DNA of 64,000 nucleotides from NCBI RefSeq assembly GCF_014926585.1, contig NZ_CP045422.1, positions 1,094,501 to 1,158,500 of the forward strand. Direction: 5' to 3'. Positions 55,578 to 64,000 of this stretch are shown here, piece after piece; the first letter of the stretch is position 1; each line of letters begins with the position of its first letter. The translations under genes and the position numbers were made by a program. The notes beneath the pieces were generated by a model, which worked only from the letters and a program-made list of their open reading frames with translations, was not told the origin of the DNA and ran no database searches. The stretch comes from Devosia beringensis. Its GTDB lineage: Bacteria; Pseudomonadota; Alphaproteobacteria; Rhizobiales; Devosiaceae.

Positions 55578-56540
55578 ATGGCCCAGACCCGCTCGAACCT
55601 GTTCAACAATCTGATCGCCCAATTCGATACGCCGTGGAAACGCTATGCGGCTTTCGCGGTGATCCTGGCGCTGCTGCTGGTGGCGCCGATTTCGCTCGGC
55701 CCCTATGCCACGGTGATCCTGACCAATGCGCTGCTCTATGTGGTGCTGGCGCTGGGGCTCAACGTCGTGGTCGGCTATGCCGGCCTGCTCGACCTGGGCT
55801 ATGCGGCCTTTTTTGCCGTGGGCGCCTATACGGTGGGCATCCTTACCCACACCTTCGGCTTCAATTTCTGGCTGACGCTGCCGGTGGCTGTGGGCGCGGC
55901 CGTGGTGGCCGGCGTGGTGATCGGCACGCCAACCCTGCGCCTGCGTTCGGATTACCTGGCCATCGTGACGCTGGGCTTTGGCGAGATCGTGCGCTTTACC
56001 GCGCGCAATCTGGACATTACCGGTGGAGCCAGCGGCATTTCAGGCATCCAGCAGCCCTGGCTGTTCGGCTGGCACATCAATACGCCGTTCGAATTCTACT
56101 ACGTATTCGTGGTGCTCGCCGTCATTGCGGTGATTGTCAGCGTGCGGCTGCAGCATTCGCGGCTGGGCCGGGCCTGGCTCTATGTGCGGCACGATGAGGA
56201 CGCGGCCGAGGCGATGGGCATCGACACGGTGCGCGTCAAGCTGGCCGCCTATGTGATCGGCGCCATTTTCGGCTCGATTGGCGGCGCCTTCTTTGCCGTC
56301 AATCTGGGCGCGATATCGCCGGAGAGCTTTTCCTTCCAGCAATCGGTGCTGATCCTGATGGCGGTGATCCTGGGCGGAATGGGCAAGATCCCCGGCGTCA
56401 TCCTGGGGGCCTTCATCGTGGTGCTGGCGCCCGAACTGCTGCGCGACATGGGCGAATTCCGCCTGCTGCTGTTTGCGGTCGGGCTGCTGCTGGTGATGCT
56501 GTTCCGCCCCAGCGGCATCTGGCCGGCAAGGGGGAAATGA
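55578..56540 (+). CDS. livM: LIV-type ABC transporter permease LivM
   Basis: 320 aa. The ATG at 55578 is 2 bp after the livH stop; the frame is open upstream but only as a livH shadow. Typical blocks: GLNVVVGYAGLLDLGYAAFF, TLRLRSDYLAIVTLGFGEI and the coupling helix RHDEDAAEAMGIDTVRVKL. The stop overlaps the livG start (ATGA). Confidence 0.94.
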   Translation: MAQTRSNLFNNLIAQFDTPWKRYAAFAVILALLLVAPISLGPYATVILTNALLYVVLALGLNVVVGYAGLLDLGYAAFFAVGAYTVGILTHTFGFNFWLTLPVAVGAAVVAGVVIGTPTLRLRSDYLAIVTLGFGEIVRFTARNLDITGGASGISGIQQPWLFGWHINTPFEFYYVFVVLAVIAVIVSVRLQHSRLGRAWLYVRHDEDAAEAMGIDTVRVKLAAYVIGAIFGSIGGAFFAVNLGAISPESFSFQQSVLILMAVILGGMGKIPGVILGAFIVVLAPELLRDMGEFRLLLFAVGLLLVMLFRPSGIWPARGK

Positions 56541-57328
56541 GCATGAGCAATCCCCTTCTCGCACTGCACGGCGTCAATCTGAGCTTTGCCGGCAATACGG
56601 TACTGGACAATGTCGACTTCAGCGTCGGGCGCGGCGTCATTGCCAGCCTGATCGGCCCCAATGGCGCCGGCAAGACCTCGTTGTTCAACTGCATTACCGG
56701 CTTTTACAAACCGCAGTCCGGCTCGATCAAGGTTGATGACCAGGAACTGCTTGGCCTCAAGCCCCATCGGGTAACCCAGGCCGGCATTGCCCGCACCTTC
56801 CAGAATGTGCGGCTGTTCCAGCAGATGACGGTACTGGAAAATGTCATGAGCGGCAGCCATTGCCGATCCAAGGCCGGGGCGATTGCCGCCATTCTGGGCC
56901 TGCCCAGCCAAAGGCGCGAGGAGGCTGACATCCGCGCCCATGCCATCGAGTGCCTGGCTTTTGTCGGCATTGCCGATGAAATGGACCGCGACGCGACCAA
57001 CCTCGCCTATGGGCATCAGCGGCGCGTGGAGATCGCAAGGGCGCTGGCAACGCGGCCCAAGCTGCTGCTGCTGGACGAGCCGGCAGCCGGGCTCAATGCC
57101 GGCGAGAAGGCGGACCTGCTTACACTGATCGGGCGCATCCGCGACGAGCTCGGCATTTCGGTGCTGCTGATCGAGCATGACACGGGCATGGTGATGAAGA
57201 TTTCCGAACGCATCACCGTGCTCGACCATGGGGTGGTGATCGCCGAGGGGGCGCCCAAGGAAGTGCAGGCCAATCCCAAGGTGATCGAGGCCTATCTGGG
57301 CCAGGAAGACGGGGAGGACCTGCTATGA
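56537..57328 (+). CDS. livG: LIV-type ABC transporter ATP-binding protein LivG
   Basis: 263 aa. Walker A GPNGAGKTSLF, signature region LAYGHQRRVEIARAL (Leu-Ala-Tyr-Gly form, normal for LivG) and Walker B LLLLDEPAAGLN. The start overlaps livM by 4 bp; an in-frame ATG two codons later is an alternative. It also overlaps livF by 4 bp. Confidence 0.95.
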   Translation: MSMSNPLLALHGVNLSFAGNTVLDNVDFSVGRGVIASLIGPNGAGKTSLFNCITGFYKPQSGSIKVDDQELLGLKPHRVTQAGIARTFQNVRLFQQMTVLENVMSGSHCRSKAGAIAAILGLPSQRREEADIRAHAIECLAFVGIADEMDRDATNLAYGHQRRVEIARALATRPKLLLLDEPAAGLNAGEKADLLTLIGRIRDELGISVLLIEHDTGMVMKISERITVLDHGVVIAEGAPKEVQANPKVIEAYLGQEDGEDLL

Positions 57329-58050
57329 GTACCGCTCCGCAAACCATCCTCGAGCTGGAAAACGTCACTGCCGGCTATGGCAAGATCGTGGCGCTGAACG
57401 GCATCAGCATCAAGGTGCAGACCGGCTCCATGGTGACCCTTTTGGGCGCCAATGGCGCGGGCAAGACAACGACGCTGAAAACCATTTCCGGGCTGGTGCG
57501 TGCCTCGGGCGGCCGCGTGCTGTTCGAGGGCGACGACATTACCCAAGTGCCGGCGCATGAGATCGCCCGGCGCGGCCTCGTGCATGTGCCCGAGGGCCGC
57601 CACGTGCTGCGTGGCCTCAGCGTGCGCGAGAATCTCGAGCTGGGCGCCTTTACCGTCAAGGATCCGGCCCTGCGCCACAAGCGCATGAAAGAGGTGTTCG
57701 GACTGTTTCCGGTGCTCGAAAAGCGCCAGCATGGCGACGGCTCGCTGCTGTCGGGCGGCGAGCAGCAGATGCTGGCCATTGGCCGGGCGCTGATGCATGG
57801 GCCGCGGCTCTTGTTGCTGGACGAGCCCTCGATGGGGCTGGCGCCCAAGCTGGTGATCGAGACGATGCAAATCGTCAAACGGCTGAGCGAGGCGGGCACG
57901 ACGATCCTGCTGGTCGAACAGAATGCGCGGCTGGCGCTCAAGCTGGCCCATTACGGCTATGTGCTCGAAAGCGGGCATATCCGCATGCAGGGCGAGGCGG
58001 CTGTGCTGCGCGCAGATACCTCCATCGTCCAGGCCTATCTGGGCGACTGA
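57325..58050 (+). CDS. livF: LIV-type ABC transporter ATP-binding protein LivF
   Basis: 241 aa. Walker A GANGAGKTTTLK, signature LSGGEQQMLAIGRAL, Walker B LLLLDEPSMGLAP, and VEQNARLAL after the H-loop, typical of LivF. It completes the five-component importer. It is followed 31 bp later by the catabolic genes, consistent with one transcript. Confidence 0.95.
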   Translation: MSTAPQTILELENVTAGYGKIVALNGISIKVQTGSMVTLLGANGAGKTTTLKTISGLVRASGGRVLFEGDDITQVPAHEIARRGLVHVPEGRHVLRGLSVRENLELGAFTVKDPALRHKRMKEVFGLFPVLEKRQHGDGSLLSGGEQQMLAIGRALMHGPRLLLLDEPSMGLAPKLVIETMQIVKRLSEAGTTILLVEQNARLALKLAHYGYVLESGHIRMQGEAAVLRADTSIVQAYLGD

Positions 58051-58081
58051 ATTTTCTTCAAACCGAGACTGAGAGACTGAC

Positions 58082-58987
58082 ATGACTGTAAATTGGCAAG
58101 GCGTTATCCCGGCTTTGATGACCGAAATGAAGCAGGGCGGCGCGCTGGACATGCCAGCGACGGCCCGCCATGTGGAATCGAGCCTGAAGGCCGGCTGCGA
58201 AGGCTTCATAATGCTGGGCACGCTGGGCGAGAACTCCTCGTTGAGCCTGGATGAAAAAGAGCTGGTGGTCCGCACCGCCGTGGAAGCGGCCAATGGCCGC
58301 GCGCCGGTGATTGCCGGCGTTGCCGAATACACCACCGAGCTGGCCATTACCGCCGCCAAGCGGATGAAGGCAGCGGGCGCCGACGGGCTGATGGCGCTGC
58401 CGACCATGGTCTATCAGCAGGATGCGCGCGAGGGCGTCGAACACTTCAAGACGCTGGCCCAGGCCGTCGACCTGCCCATCATGATCTACAACAATCATGT
58501 CGCCTATAAGCTCGACCTGATGCCCGAGGATTTTGCGGCGCTCAGCGACCAGAAGAACATCGTGGCCGTCAAGGAATCCAGCCATGACAGCCGCCGTATC
58601 ACCGACATGATCAATGTTCTGGGCGACCGTTACGACCTGTTCTGCGGCGTCGACGACCTGATGCTGGAAAACGTGCTGTTCGGCGCAGTGGGCTGGGTAT
58701 CGGGCATGACCAACAGCTTCCCCAAGGAAGCGGTGACCATGTTCAAGCTGGCCAAGGCCGGCCGCGTCGAAGAAGCGCTGGCGATCTATCGCTGGTTCAT
58801 GCCGGTGCTGCATCTCGATACCAAGGTCAAGCTGGTGCAGTATATCAAGCTGGCCAACCAGATGGCCGGCGAAGGCGCCGAATGGGTCCGCGCACCGCGC
58901 CTGACGCTGATCGGCGAGGAACGGGCGATGATCGAAAAGATCGTGCAGACCGCCATCGATACGCGCCCGCAGCTGCCCGTACTGTAA
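58082..58987 (+). CDS. DapA/N-acetylneuraminate-lyase-family enzyme, probable hydroxyproline-pathway deaminase
   Basis: 301 aa (beta/alpha)8 barrel. Schiff-base Lys K164 (NIVAVKESS), partner Tyr Y136 (IMIYNN) and the GTLGENSSLS loop in place of the DapA GTTGE loop. True DapA for lysine synthesis is unlikely in this setting. The family includes delta1-pyrroline-4-hydroxy-2-carboxylate deaminase, which converts the oxidised D-hydroxyproline to 2-oxoglutarate semialdehyde. The next two genes supply exactly the preceding steps, so that role is favoured. Other lyases of the family remain possible. Confidence 0.8.
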   Translation: MTVNWQGVIPALMTEMKQGGALDMPATARHVESSLKAGCEGFIMLGTLGENSSLSLDEKELVVRTAVEAANGRAPVIAGVAEYTTELAITAAKRMKAAGADGLMALPTMVYQQDAREGVEHFKTLAQAVDLPIMIYNNHVAYKLDLMPEDFAALSDQKNIVAVKESSHDSRRITDMINVLGDRYDLFCGVDDLMLENVLFGAVGWVSGMTNSFPKEAVTMFKLAKAGRVEEALAIYRWFMPVLHLDTKVKLVQYIKLANQMAGEGAEWVRAPRLTLIGEERAMIEKIVQTAIDTRPQLPVL

Positions 58988-59005
58988 CCGATCGGCAGAC
59001 CACAG

Positions 59006-60256
59006 ATGGGCACGGCCGCAACGGCTGATATCGTCATTGTCGGGGCCGGCATCATCGGGCTGTCGGCAGCGTTCCGCCTGCAACAGGCGGGGCGCCAGGT
59101 GACCCTGATCGACCGCGCCGGCATGGCGCATGGCGCCAGCTTCGGCAATGCCGCGGCCTTTGCCTTTACCGACGTGCTGCCGATGGCGGCCAAGGGGATG
59201 CTTGGCAAGGTGCCCGGCTGGCTGATGGACCCGCTGGGGCCGCTGAGCATTCCGCCGGCCTATCTGCCGCAGATTACCCCCTGGCTGGTGCGCTTCTGGC
59301 GCGCCGGCTGGCGGGACAGGCGCGACGCCAGCATCGCCGCGCAGGTGGCGCTGATGGACCTGGCGCGCAGCGAGATGGCCGACCTCACCAAGGCGGCCGG
59401 CACCGCGCATATGGTGCGCTCGGACGGCTCGCTCGAGCTTTACGAGAGCGAGGCAGAATTTGCTGCCGGCCTGCCCGGCTGGGCGGTACGGCAGGAGCAC
59501 GATATCGGCTTTGAGCATGTGCGCGGGGCCAGGCTCGAAGAGCTGCAGCCGGGCCTGTCACCGCGCTTTGTCGCCGGGACCTTCGTGCCGCAATGGCAGA
59601 CGGTGAGCGAACCCTATGAATTTGCCTGTGCGCTGGGCGAAGCCCTGCTGGCGCAGGGGGCCAGCCTGCTGACCGAGGCGGTGCGCAGCGTGGTGCCCAG
59701 CAGCGACGGCATTACCGTGACGCTGGACAATGGCACAGAGATCACCGCCAAGCAGGTGGTAATCGCCTGCGGCGCCTGGTCGAAACCGCTGGCGGCGGCG
59801 CTGGGCGACACGGTGCCGCTCGACACCGAACGGGGCTATAATACCACCCTGCCCGCCGGTGCCTTCGCGCTACAGCGCCAGCTGATCTTTGGCGGGCACG
59901 GCTTTGTCGTGACGCCGCTGGCCAATGGCATTCGCGTCGGCGGCGCGGTGGAACTGGGCGGGCTCGACCTGCCGCCCAATTACGCCCGGGCCGATGCCAT
60001 GCTGAAAAAGGCGGCCAGTTTCATGCCGGGGCTGAAGACCGAGGGCGGCAAGCAGTGGATGGGCTTCCGTCCGTCCCTGCCGGACAGCCTGCCGGTGATC
60101 GGACCATCCTCGGCATCGCCCGATATCATCTATGCCTTCGGACACGGCCATCTGGGGCTGACGCAATCGGCGGCGACGGGGCGGCTGGTGGCCGACCTCA
60201 TCGCCCGCACCAAGCCTTCAATCGACATCACGCCCTTTGCGGCGACACGTTTCTAA
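59006..60256 (+). CDS. FAD-dependent D-amino-acid dehydrogenase (probable D-hydroxyproline dehydrogenase)
   Basis: 416 aa, DAO/DadA-type. FAD motif DIVIVGAGIIGLSAAFRLQQAG at the N-terminus, ACGAWSK in the middle and GHGHLGLTQSAATGRLVADL at the C-terminus. It should oxidise cis-4-hydroxy-D-proline to delta1-pyrroline-4-hydroxy-2-carboxylate, passing electrons to the respiratory chain. It lies between the DapA-family gene and the epimerase gene, which fixes the pathway order. A general D-amino-acid dehydrogenase is the alternative. Confidence 0.87.
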   Translation: MGTAATADIVIVGAGIIGLSAAFRLQQAGRQVTLIDRAGMAHGASFGNAAAFAFTDVLPMAAKGMLGKVPGWLMDPLGPLSIPPAYLPQITPWLVRFWRAGWRDRRDASIAAQVALMDLARSEMADLTKAAGTAHMVRSDGSLELYESEAEFAAGLPGWAVRQEHDIGFEHVRGARLEELQPGLSPRFVAGTFVPQWQTVSEPYEFACALGEALLAQGASLLTEAVRSVVPSSDGITVTLDNGTEITAKQVVIACGAWSKPLAAALGDTVPLDTERGYNTTLPAGAFALQRQLIFGGHGFVVTPLANGIRVGGAVELGGLDLPPNYARADAMLKKAASFMPGLKTEGGKQWMGFRPSLPDSLPVIGPSSASPDIIYAFGHGHLGLTQSAATGRLVADLIARTKPSIDITPFAATRF

Positions 60257-60271
60257 TCCGGACATCAGACC

Positions 60272-61273
60272 ATGGCACGACACAGCTTCTTTTGCATAGA
60301 CGGACATACCTGCGGCAACCCGGTGCGGCTGGTGGCCGGCGGCGGGCCGCTGCTCAAGGGCGGCTCCATGCTGGAGCGGCGCGCCGATTTCCTCGCCAAC
60401 CATGACTGGATCCGCACCGCGCTGATGTTCGAGCCGCGCGGCCATGATGTGATGTCGGGCTCGATCCTTTATCCCCCCAATGACCCGGCCAATGACATGG
60501 CGATCCTCTTCATCGAGACCTCGGGGTGCCTGGCCATGTGCGGCCACGGCACGATCGGCACGGTGACCATGGCGATCGAGCAGGGGCTGATCACGCCGAA
60601 GGTCGAGGGCGTGGTGCGGCTCGAAGTCCCGGCCGGGCTGGTGATCGCCGAATATACCAAGGTTGGCGACTATGTGGAGGAGGTGAAAATAAACAATGTA
60701 CCCTCCTTCCTCTACAAGACCGGTCTCGAAGTCGAGTGCCCGGACCTCGGGCTGCTCACGGTCGACGTGGCATATGGCGGCAATTTCTATGCGATCGTCG
60801 ATCCGCAGCAGAATTTTGGTGACATGGACCAGTTCTCGGCGGCCGACTTCATCCGCTGGAGCCCGGTACTGCGGCAGCGATTGAACACGGCGCACAGCTT
60901 CGTGCATCCTGAAAAGCCTGGGATCAACGGGCTCAGCCACATCATGTGGACCGGCGCGCCCAAGACGGCAGGTGGCACGGCGCGCAATGCGGTGTTTTAT
61001 GGCGACAAGGCCATCGACCGCTCGCCCTGCGGCACCGGCACCTCGGCGCGCATGGCGCAGTGGCATGGCAAGGGCAAGCTCAAGCAGGGCGACGCCTTCA
61101 TCCACGAGAGCATTATCGGCTCGATCTTCAAGGGGCGCGTCGAGGAGACGCTGAGCGTGGGCGGCCTACCGGCCATCGTGCCCTCGATCGCCGGCTGGGC
61201 GCGGATGACCGGACTCAACACGATTTTTGTCGATGACCGCGACCCGTTCAAGCACGGCTTCCTCGTCAGCTAA
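60272..61273 (+). CDS. 4-hydroxyproline 2-epimerase (proline racemase family, Cys/Cys)
   Basis: 333 aa. Both catalytic thiols are present: C90 (AMCGHGTIG) and C253 (SPCGTGTS). Cys/Cys members are racemases or epimerases. With the D-hydroxyproline dehydrogenase next door, conversion of trans-4-hydroxy-L-proline to cis-4-hydroxy-D-proline is the likely reaction rather than proline racemisation. The start follows the dehydrogenase by 15 bp. Confidence 0.9.
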   Translation: MARHSFFCIDGHTCGNPVRLVAGGGPLLKGGSMLERRADFLANHDWIRTALMFEPRGHDVMSGSILYPPNDPANDMAILFIETSGCLAMCGHGTIGTVTMAIEQGLITPKVEGVVRLEVPAGLVIAEYTKVGDYVEEVKINNVPSFLYKTGLEVECPDLGLLTVDVAYGGNFYAIVDPQQNFGDMDQFSAADFIRWSPVLRQRLNTAHSFVHPEKPGINGLSHIMWTGAPKTAGGTARNAVFYGDKAIDRSPCGTGTSARMAQWHGKGKLKQGDAFIHESIIGSIFKGRVEETLSVGGLPAIVPSIAGWARMTGLNTIFVDDRDPFKHGFLVS

Positions 61274-61290
61274 CCCAAGGACACTGCGCC

Positions 61291-62394
61291 ATGAAGATTA
61301 CCGCCATCACCGCCTGGCAGGTCGACCTGCCGCTCAAGGAGGGCCGCTATAGCTGGTCCAACGGCAATTTCGTCGAGGTGTTCGACACCACGGTGGTGGC
61401 GGTGGAGACCGATGCCGGGATTACCGGCTATGCCGAATGCTGCCCGCTGGGCTCGGCCTACCTGCCGGCCTATGCGCTGGGCGTGCGCAGCGGGCTGCAG
61501 GAGATCGGCCCCAAGCTGCTGGGCATGGACCCCACCAATCTGGGTGAGATCAACCGGCATATGGACGCCGTGCTGCGCGGGCACAATTACGTCAAGGCGC
61601 CGATCGACATTGCTTGCTGGGACATATTGGGCAAGCTGACGGGGCTGCCGGTCTATGCGCTGCTGGGCGGGGCGGCGCAGGACAAGGTGGCGCTCTACCG
61701 CGCCATTTCCCAGCAATCGCCCGAGGAAATGGCGGCCAAGATCGCCGGCTATCGCGCCGAGGGCTATACCAAGTTCCAGCTCAAGGTGGGCGGCAATGCC
61801 GACGAGGATATTGCGCGTATCCGGGCCTGCCGGGCGATCCTCAATCCCAGCGATATCCTGGTGGCCGATGCCAATACGGGTTGGACCCGCGCCGAGGCGG
61901 CGCGCGTGGTGGCGGCGGTGGCCGATGTCGACGTCTATATCGAGCAGCCCTGCATGACCTATGAGGAATGCCTGTCGATCCGCCGCCGTACCGGCAGGCC
62001 GTTCATCCTCGACGAGGTGATCGACAATGTCGGTTCGCTGGTCAAGGGCCTGGCCGAAGACGCCATGGACGTGATCAACCTCAAGATTTCCAAGGTCGGC
62101 GGGCTGACCAAGGCCAGACTGATGCGCGATCTGGCCGTGGCCAGCGGCATTCCGATGACCATCGAGGATACCTGGGGCGGCGACATCACCACCGCGGCCA
62201 TCGCCCACCTGGCGCGCTCGACGCCGGAAGAGTTCTGCTTTTCGGCTACCGACTTCAACAGCTATGGCACGGTGTCGATTGCCGAGGGCGCGCCCGAACG
62301 GGTCATGGGCTTCATGACGGCCTCGGATGCGCCCGGGCTGGGCGTGACGCCGCGGCAGGACGTGCTGGGGACGCCGGCGCTGCATATTGCCTGA
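61291..62394 (+). CDS. Enolase-superfamily enzyme, probable cis-3-hydroxy-L-proline dehydratase
   Basis: 367 aa mandelate racemase/muconate lactonizing enzyme fold. Metal ligands are D193 (DANTGW), E218 (IEQP) and D241 (LDEVID). The acid/base Lys residues are K165 (KFQLKVGG) and K265 (NLKISKVGG). The first Lys of the usual KxK pair is Gln (Q163). A cis-3-hydroxy-L-proline dehydratase and hydroxyproline-betaine epimerases are known in this branch. The neighbouring trans-3-hydroxyproline dehydratase candidate and pyrroline-2-carboxylate reductase favour the dehydratase. Confidence 0.78.
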   Translation: MKITAITAWQVDLPLKEGRYSWSNGNFVEVFDTTVVAVETDAGITGYAECCPLGSAYLPAYALGVRSGLQEIGPKLLGMDPTNLGEINRHMDAVLRGHNYVKAPIDIACWDILGKLTGLPVYALLGGAAQDKVALYRAISQQSPEEMAAKIAGYRAEGYTKFQLKVGGNADEDIARIRACRAILNPSDILVADANTGWTRAEAARVVAAVADVDVYIEQPCMTYEECLSIRRRTGRPFILDEVIDNVGSLVKGLAEDAMDVINLKISKVGGLTKARLMRDLAVASGIPMTIEDTWGGDITTAAIAHLARSTPEEFCFSATDFNSYGTVSIAEGAPERVMGFMTASDAPGLGVTPRQDVLGTPALHIA

Positions 62395-62416
62395 CTGATT
62401 TTTCCAAGGACCTGAC

Positions 62417-63448
62417 ATGCGCTCCACCCGCTCGATCAACATCGTTTCCTGCCATGCCGAGGGCGAGGTGGGCGATGTCATCGTGGGCGGGGTGGCGCCA
62501 CCGCCGGGCGAGACGATCTGGGAGCAGTCGCGCTGGATCGCCCGAGACCAGAGCCTGCGCAATTTCGTGCTGAACGAGCCGCGCGGCGGGGTGTTCCGCC
62601 ACATCAACCTGCTGGTCCCGCCCAAGGACAAAAGGGCGGTGATGGGCTGGATCATCATGGAGCCGGAGGATACGCCGCCGATGTCGGGATCGAACTCGAT
62701 CTGCGTGGCGACGGTGCTGCTCGATACCGGCATCGTGAAGATGACCGAGCCGGAAACCCGCATGGTGCTGGAGGCGCCGGGCGGGCTGGTCGAGATCGTG
62801 GCGCAGTGCCGCGACGGCAAGGCGCAGTCGATCACGGTGCGTAACGTACCCAGCTTTGTCGACAGGCTCGACGCCACCATCGAGGTCGAGGGGATCGGCA
62901 CGCTGACCGTCGACACCGCCTATGGCGGGGACAGTTTCGTGATTGCCGATGCGCGGGCGCTGGGCTTTGCCATCGTGGCAGACGAGGCGCGCGAGCTGGC
63001 CGAGACGGGCATCCGCATCACTAGGGCGGCCAATGAGCAGCTCGGCTTTACCCACCCGACCAATGCGGACTGGGCGCATATTTCGTTCTGCCAGCTGGCC
63101 GGGCCGCTGGAGACGGTGGACGGCATGCTGAGCGGGGCCAATGCGGTGGCGATCCAGCCAGGCAAGATCGACCGTTCGCCCACCGGCACGGGCTGTTCGG
63201 CGCGGATGGCGGTGCTGCAGGCGCGCGGGCTGATGGGGGTGGGCGACCAATATCTGGCCCGCTCGATCATTGGCTCGACCTTTCACTGCCGGCTCGAGGC
63301 GCTGACCGACCTGGCCGGCAAGCCAGCGATCATTCCAACCATTACCGGCCGCGCCTGGATTACCGGGACGCGGCAGGAAATGCTCGATCCGGCCGATCCC
63401 TGGCCGGCCGGCTATCGCCTGTCGGACACTTGGCCCAGGATCAGCTGA
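62417..63448 (+). CDS. Proline racemase homologue with Ser/Thr active site, probable trans-3-hydroxy-L-proline dehydratase
   Basis: 343 aa. The two catalytic Cys positions are S90 (PMSGSNSIC) and T256 (SPTGTGCS). Loss of the second thiol is the mark of trans-3-hydroxy-L-proline dehydratases (Cys/Thr in the human enzyme), where only one general base is needed. The product would be delta1-pyrroline-2-carboxylate. The Ser in the first position is noteworthy. It ends back to back with the convergent reductase gene, stop codons adjacent with no gap. Confidence 0.82.
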   Translation: MRSTRSINIVSCHAEGEVGDVIVGGVAPPPGETIWEQSRWIARDQSLRNFVLNEPRGGVFRHINLLVPPKDKRAVMGWIIMEPEDTPPMSGSNSICVATVLLDTGIVKMTEPETRMVLEAPGGLVEIVAQCRDGKAQSITVRNVPSFVDRLDATIEVEGIGTLTVDTAYGGDSFVIADARALGFAIVADEARELAETGIRITRAANEQLGFTHPTNADWAHISFCQLAGPLETVDGMLSGANAVAIQPGKIDRSPTGTGCSARMAVLQARGLMGVGDQYLARSIIGSTFHCRLEALTDLAGKPAIIPTITGRAWITGTRQEMLDPADPWPAGYRLSDTWPRIS

Positions 63449-64000
63449 TCAGGCGCGATCGGCTGCGGTAAGAGCGACGGCGGCGGCGAGATCCTCGAGC
63501 GCCGTACCGACAGACTTGAAGGCAGTGATGGCGGTGTCGCTTTGACGCCCCGGATGGGTGCCGCGGCACAGCATGGCCAGGTCTGCCAGCAGACCCTCGC
63601 GGTTCAGCGTGCCGGCGGCGAGGGGGATGGTGATGTCACCGGTCTCCTTGCTGGCGCCCTCGAAGGTATCGACAAAGATACCCCCTGCCCGTGCCAGCAC
63701 CGCATCATCGGCCTCGCGCATGTCGGTGCGGAAGCTGCCGACGAGATCGACATGGGTGCCGGGGCGCAGCAGCGCGCCGAGCACGATCGGGCTTTTGCTC
63801 AGTGTCGCCGTGCTGACGATGTCGGCGTCGCTGACGGCGCTGGCGAAATCGGTGGTGGTGACGATCTGTGGCGCTACGGGGCCGAGTTCATCGGCCAGGG
63901 CCTGGGCTTTTTCTAGACTGCGGCTGCACAGGGTCAGCTTGTCGATGGCGAAGATGGCGCAATAGGCCTGGGCGAGGTTTTTCGATACGCGGCCCGTGCC
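63449..64000 (-). CDS. Ornithine cyclodeaminase/mu-crystallin-family protein, 3' part; probable pyrroline-2-carboxylate reductase
   Basis: The frame runs open to the window edge; 183 C-terminal residues are present. It starts in the Rossmann motif GTGRVSKNLAQAYC and continues through DIVSTATLSKSPIVLGALLRPGTHVDLVGSF and FVDTFEGASKETGDI. The family includes NAD(P)H-dependent delta1-pyrroline-2-carboxylate reductase, which turns the dehydratase product into L-proline. The N-terminal substrate residues lie outside the window. Ornithine cyclodeaminase itself is possible but does not fit the neighbours. Confidence 0.85.
   Translation of the reverse strand, partial: GTGRVSKNLAQAYCAIFAIDKLTLCSRSLEKAQALADELGPVAPQIVTTTDFASAVSDADIVSTATLSKSPIVLGALLRPGTHVDLVGSFRTDMREADDAVLARAGGIFVDTFEGASKETGDITIPLAAGTLNREGLLADLAMLCRGTHPGRQSDTAITAFKSVGTALEDLAAAVALTAADRA

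Noticed and set aside
58082..58987. 4-hydroxy-tetrahydrodipicolinate synthase for lysine synthesis
   Set aside because: The GTTGE loop is changed to GTLGE and the gene lies inside a hydroxyproline cluster; a catabolic family member is more likely.

Overview
The window is GC-rich and almost fully coding. Genes run in long co-directional blocks with many 4-bp stop/start overlaps. The gene families (BMP-type nucleoside importer, ugpC-type sugar importer with RpiR and Gfo/Idh partners, a BigR-like sulfide operon, DUF6384, DUF2946/SCO/PCu(A)C, hydroxyproline catabolism) point to a free-living or plant/soil alphaproteobacterium of the order Hyphomicrobiales, most like Devosia. That placement is inferred from gene content. 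No RNA gene, prophage, IS element or CRISPR array was seen.

Layout. Positions 1-740 hold a truncated HAD hydrolase and a glyoxalase I-like gene. Positions 894-13579 (minus strand) form one nucleoside uptake and breakdown operon: BMP binding protein, ATPase, two permeases, cdd, punA, deoC, a double-domain aldehyde dehydrogenase, deoA, deoB and upp. Positions 14763-18493 (plus) carry three tightly packed genes of unknown function: a TelA-like helical protein, a DUF6384-type single-pass membrane protein, and a coiled-coil protein with a glycine-rich tail. Positions 18542-25000 hold an SDR/HxlR pair, a VOC protein, a copper-delivery trio (DUF2946, PCu(A)C, SCO1), a LysR regulator next to a TauE/SafE exporter, and a secreted DUF3298-like protein. 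Positions 25057-33593 hold a heterodimeric ABC exporter, a DUF1624 membrane protein overlapping recQ, an SDR and an AAG-type DNA glycosylase.

Positions 33667-37549 hold a RidA/SDR/PLP-enzyme operon facing an M81 (MlrC-like) metallopeptidase gene. A mosaic inverted repeat follows. Positions 37739-46260 (minus) form a sugar operon: Gfo/Idh dehydrogenase, two permeases, binding protein, ugpC-type ATPase, RpiR regulator and a GH20 beta-hexosaminidase. A convincing sigma-70-type promoter lies upstream. Positions 46675-49821 hold an NTF2-like protein, an MFS transporter and a second M81 peptidase. Positions 49874-52614 are a sulfide/persulfide detoxification module: BigR-like ArsR repressor with a perfect 18-bp operator, DUF2892 protein, persulfide dioxygenase-like MBL protein, DUF442/TIGR01244 sulfurtransferase-like protein and a TauE exporter.

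Positions 52635-64000 are a hydroxyproline locus. It has a FadR-type GntR regulator, a complete LIV-type ABC transporter, a DapA-family deaminase candidate, an FAD D-amino-acid dehydrogenase, a Cys/Cys 4-hydroxyproline 2-epimerase, an enolase-superfamily cis-3-hydroxyproline dehydratase candidate, a Ser/Thr proline-racemase homologue (trans-3-hydroxyproline dehydratase candidate), and a truncated ornithine-cyclodeaminase-family reductase. Together these could convert 4-hydroxyproline towards 2-oxoglutarate semialdehyde and both 3-hydroxyprolines to proline. The semialdehyde dehydrogenase is not in the window.
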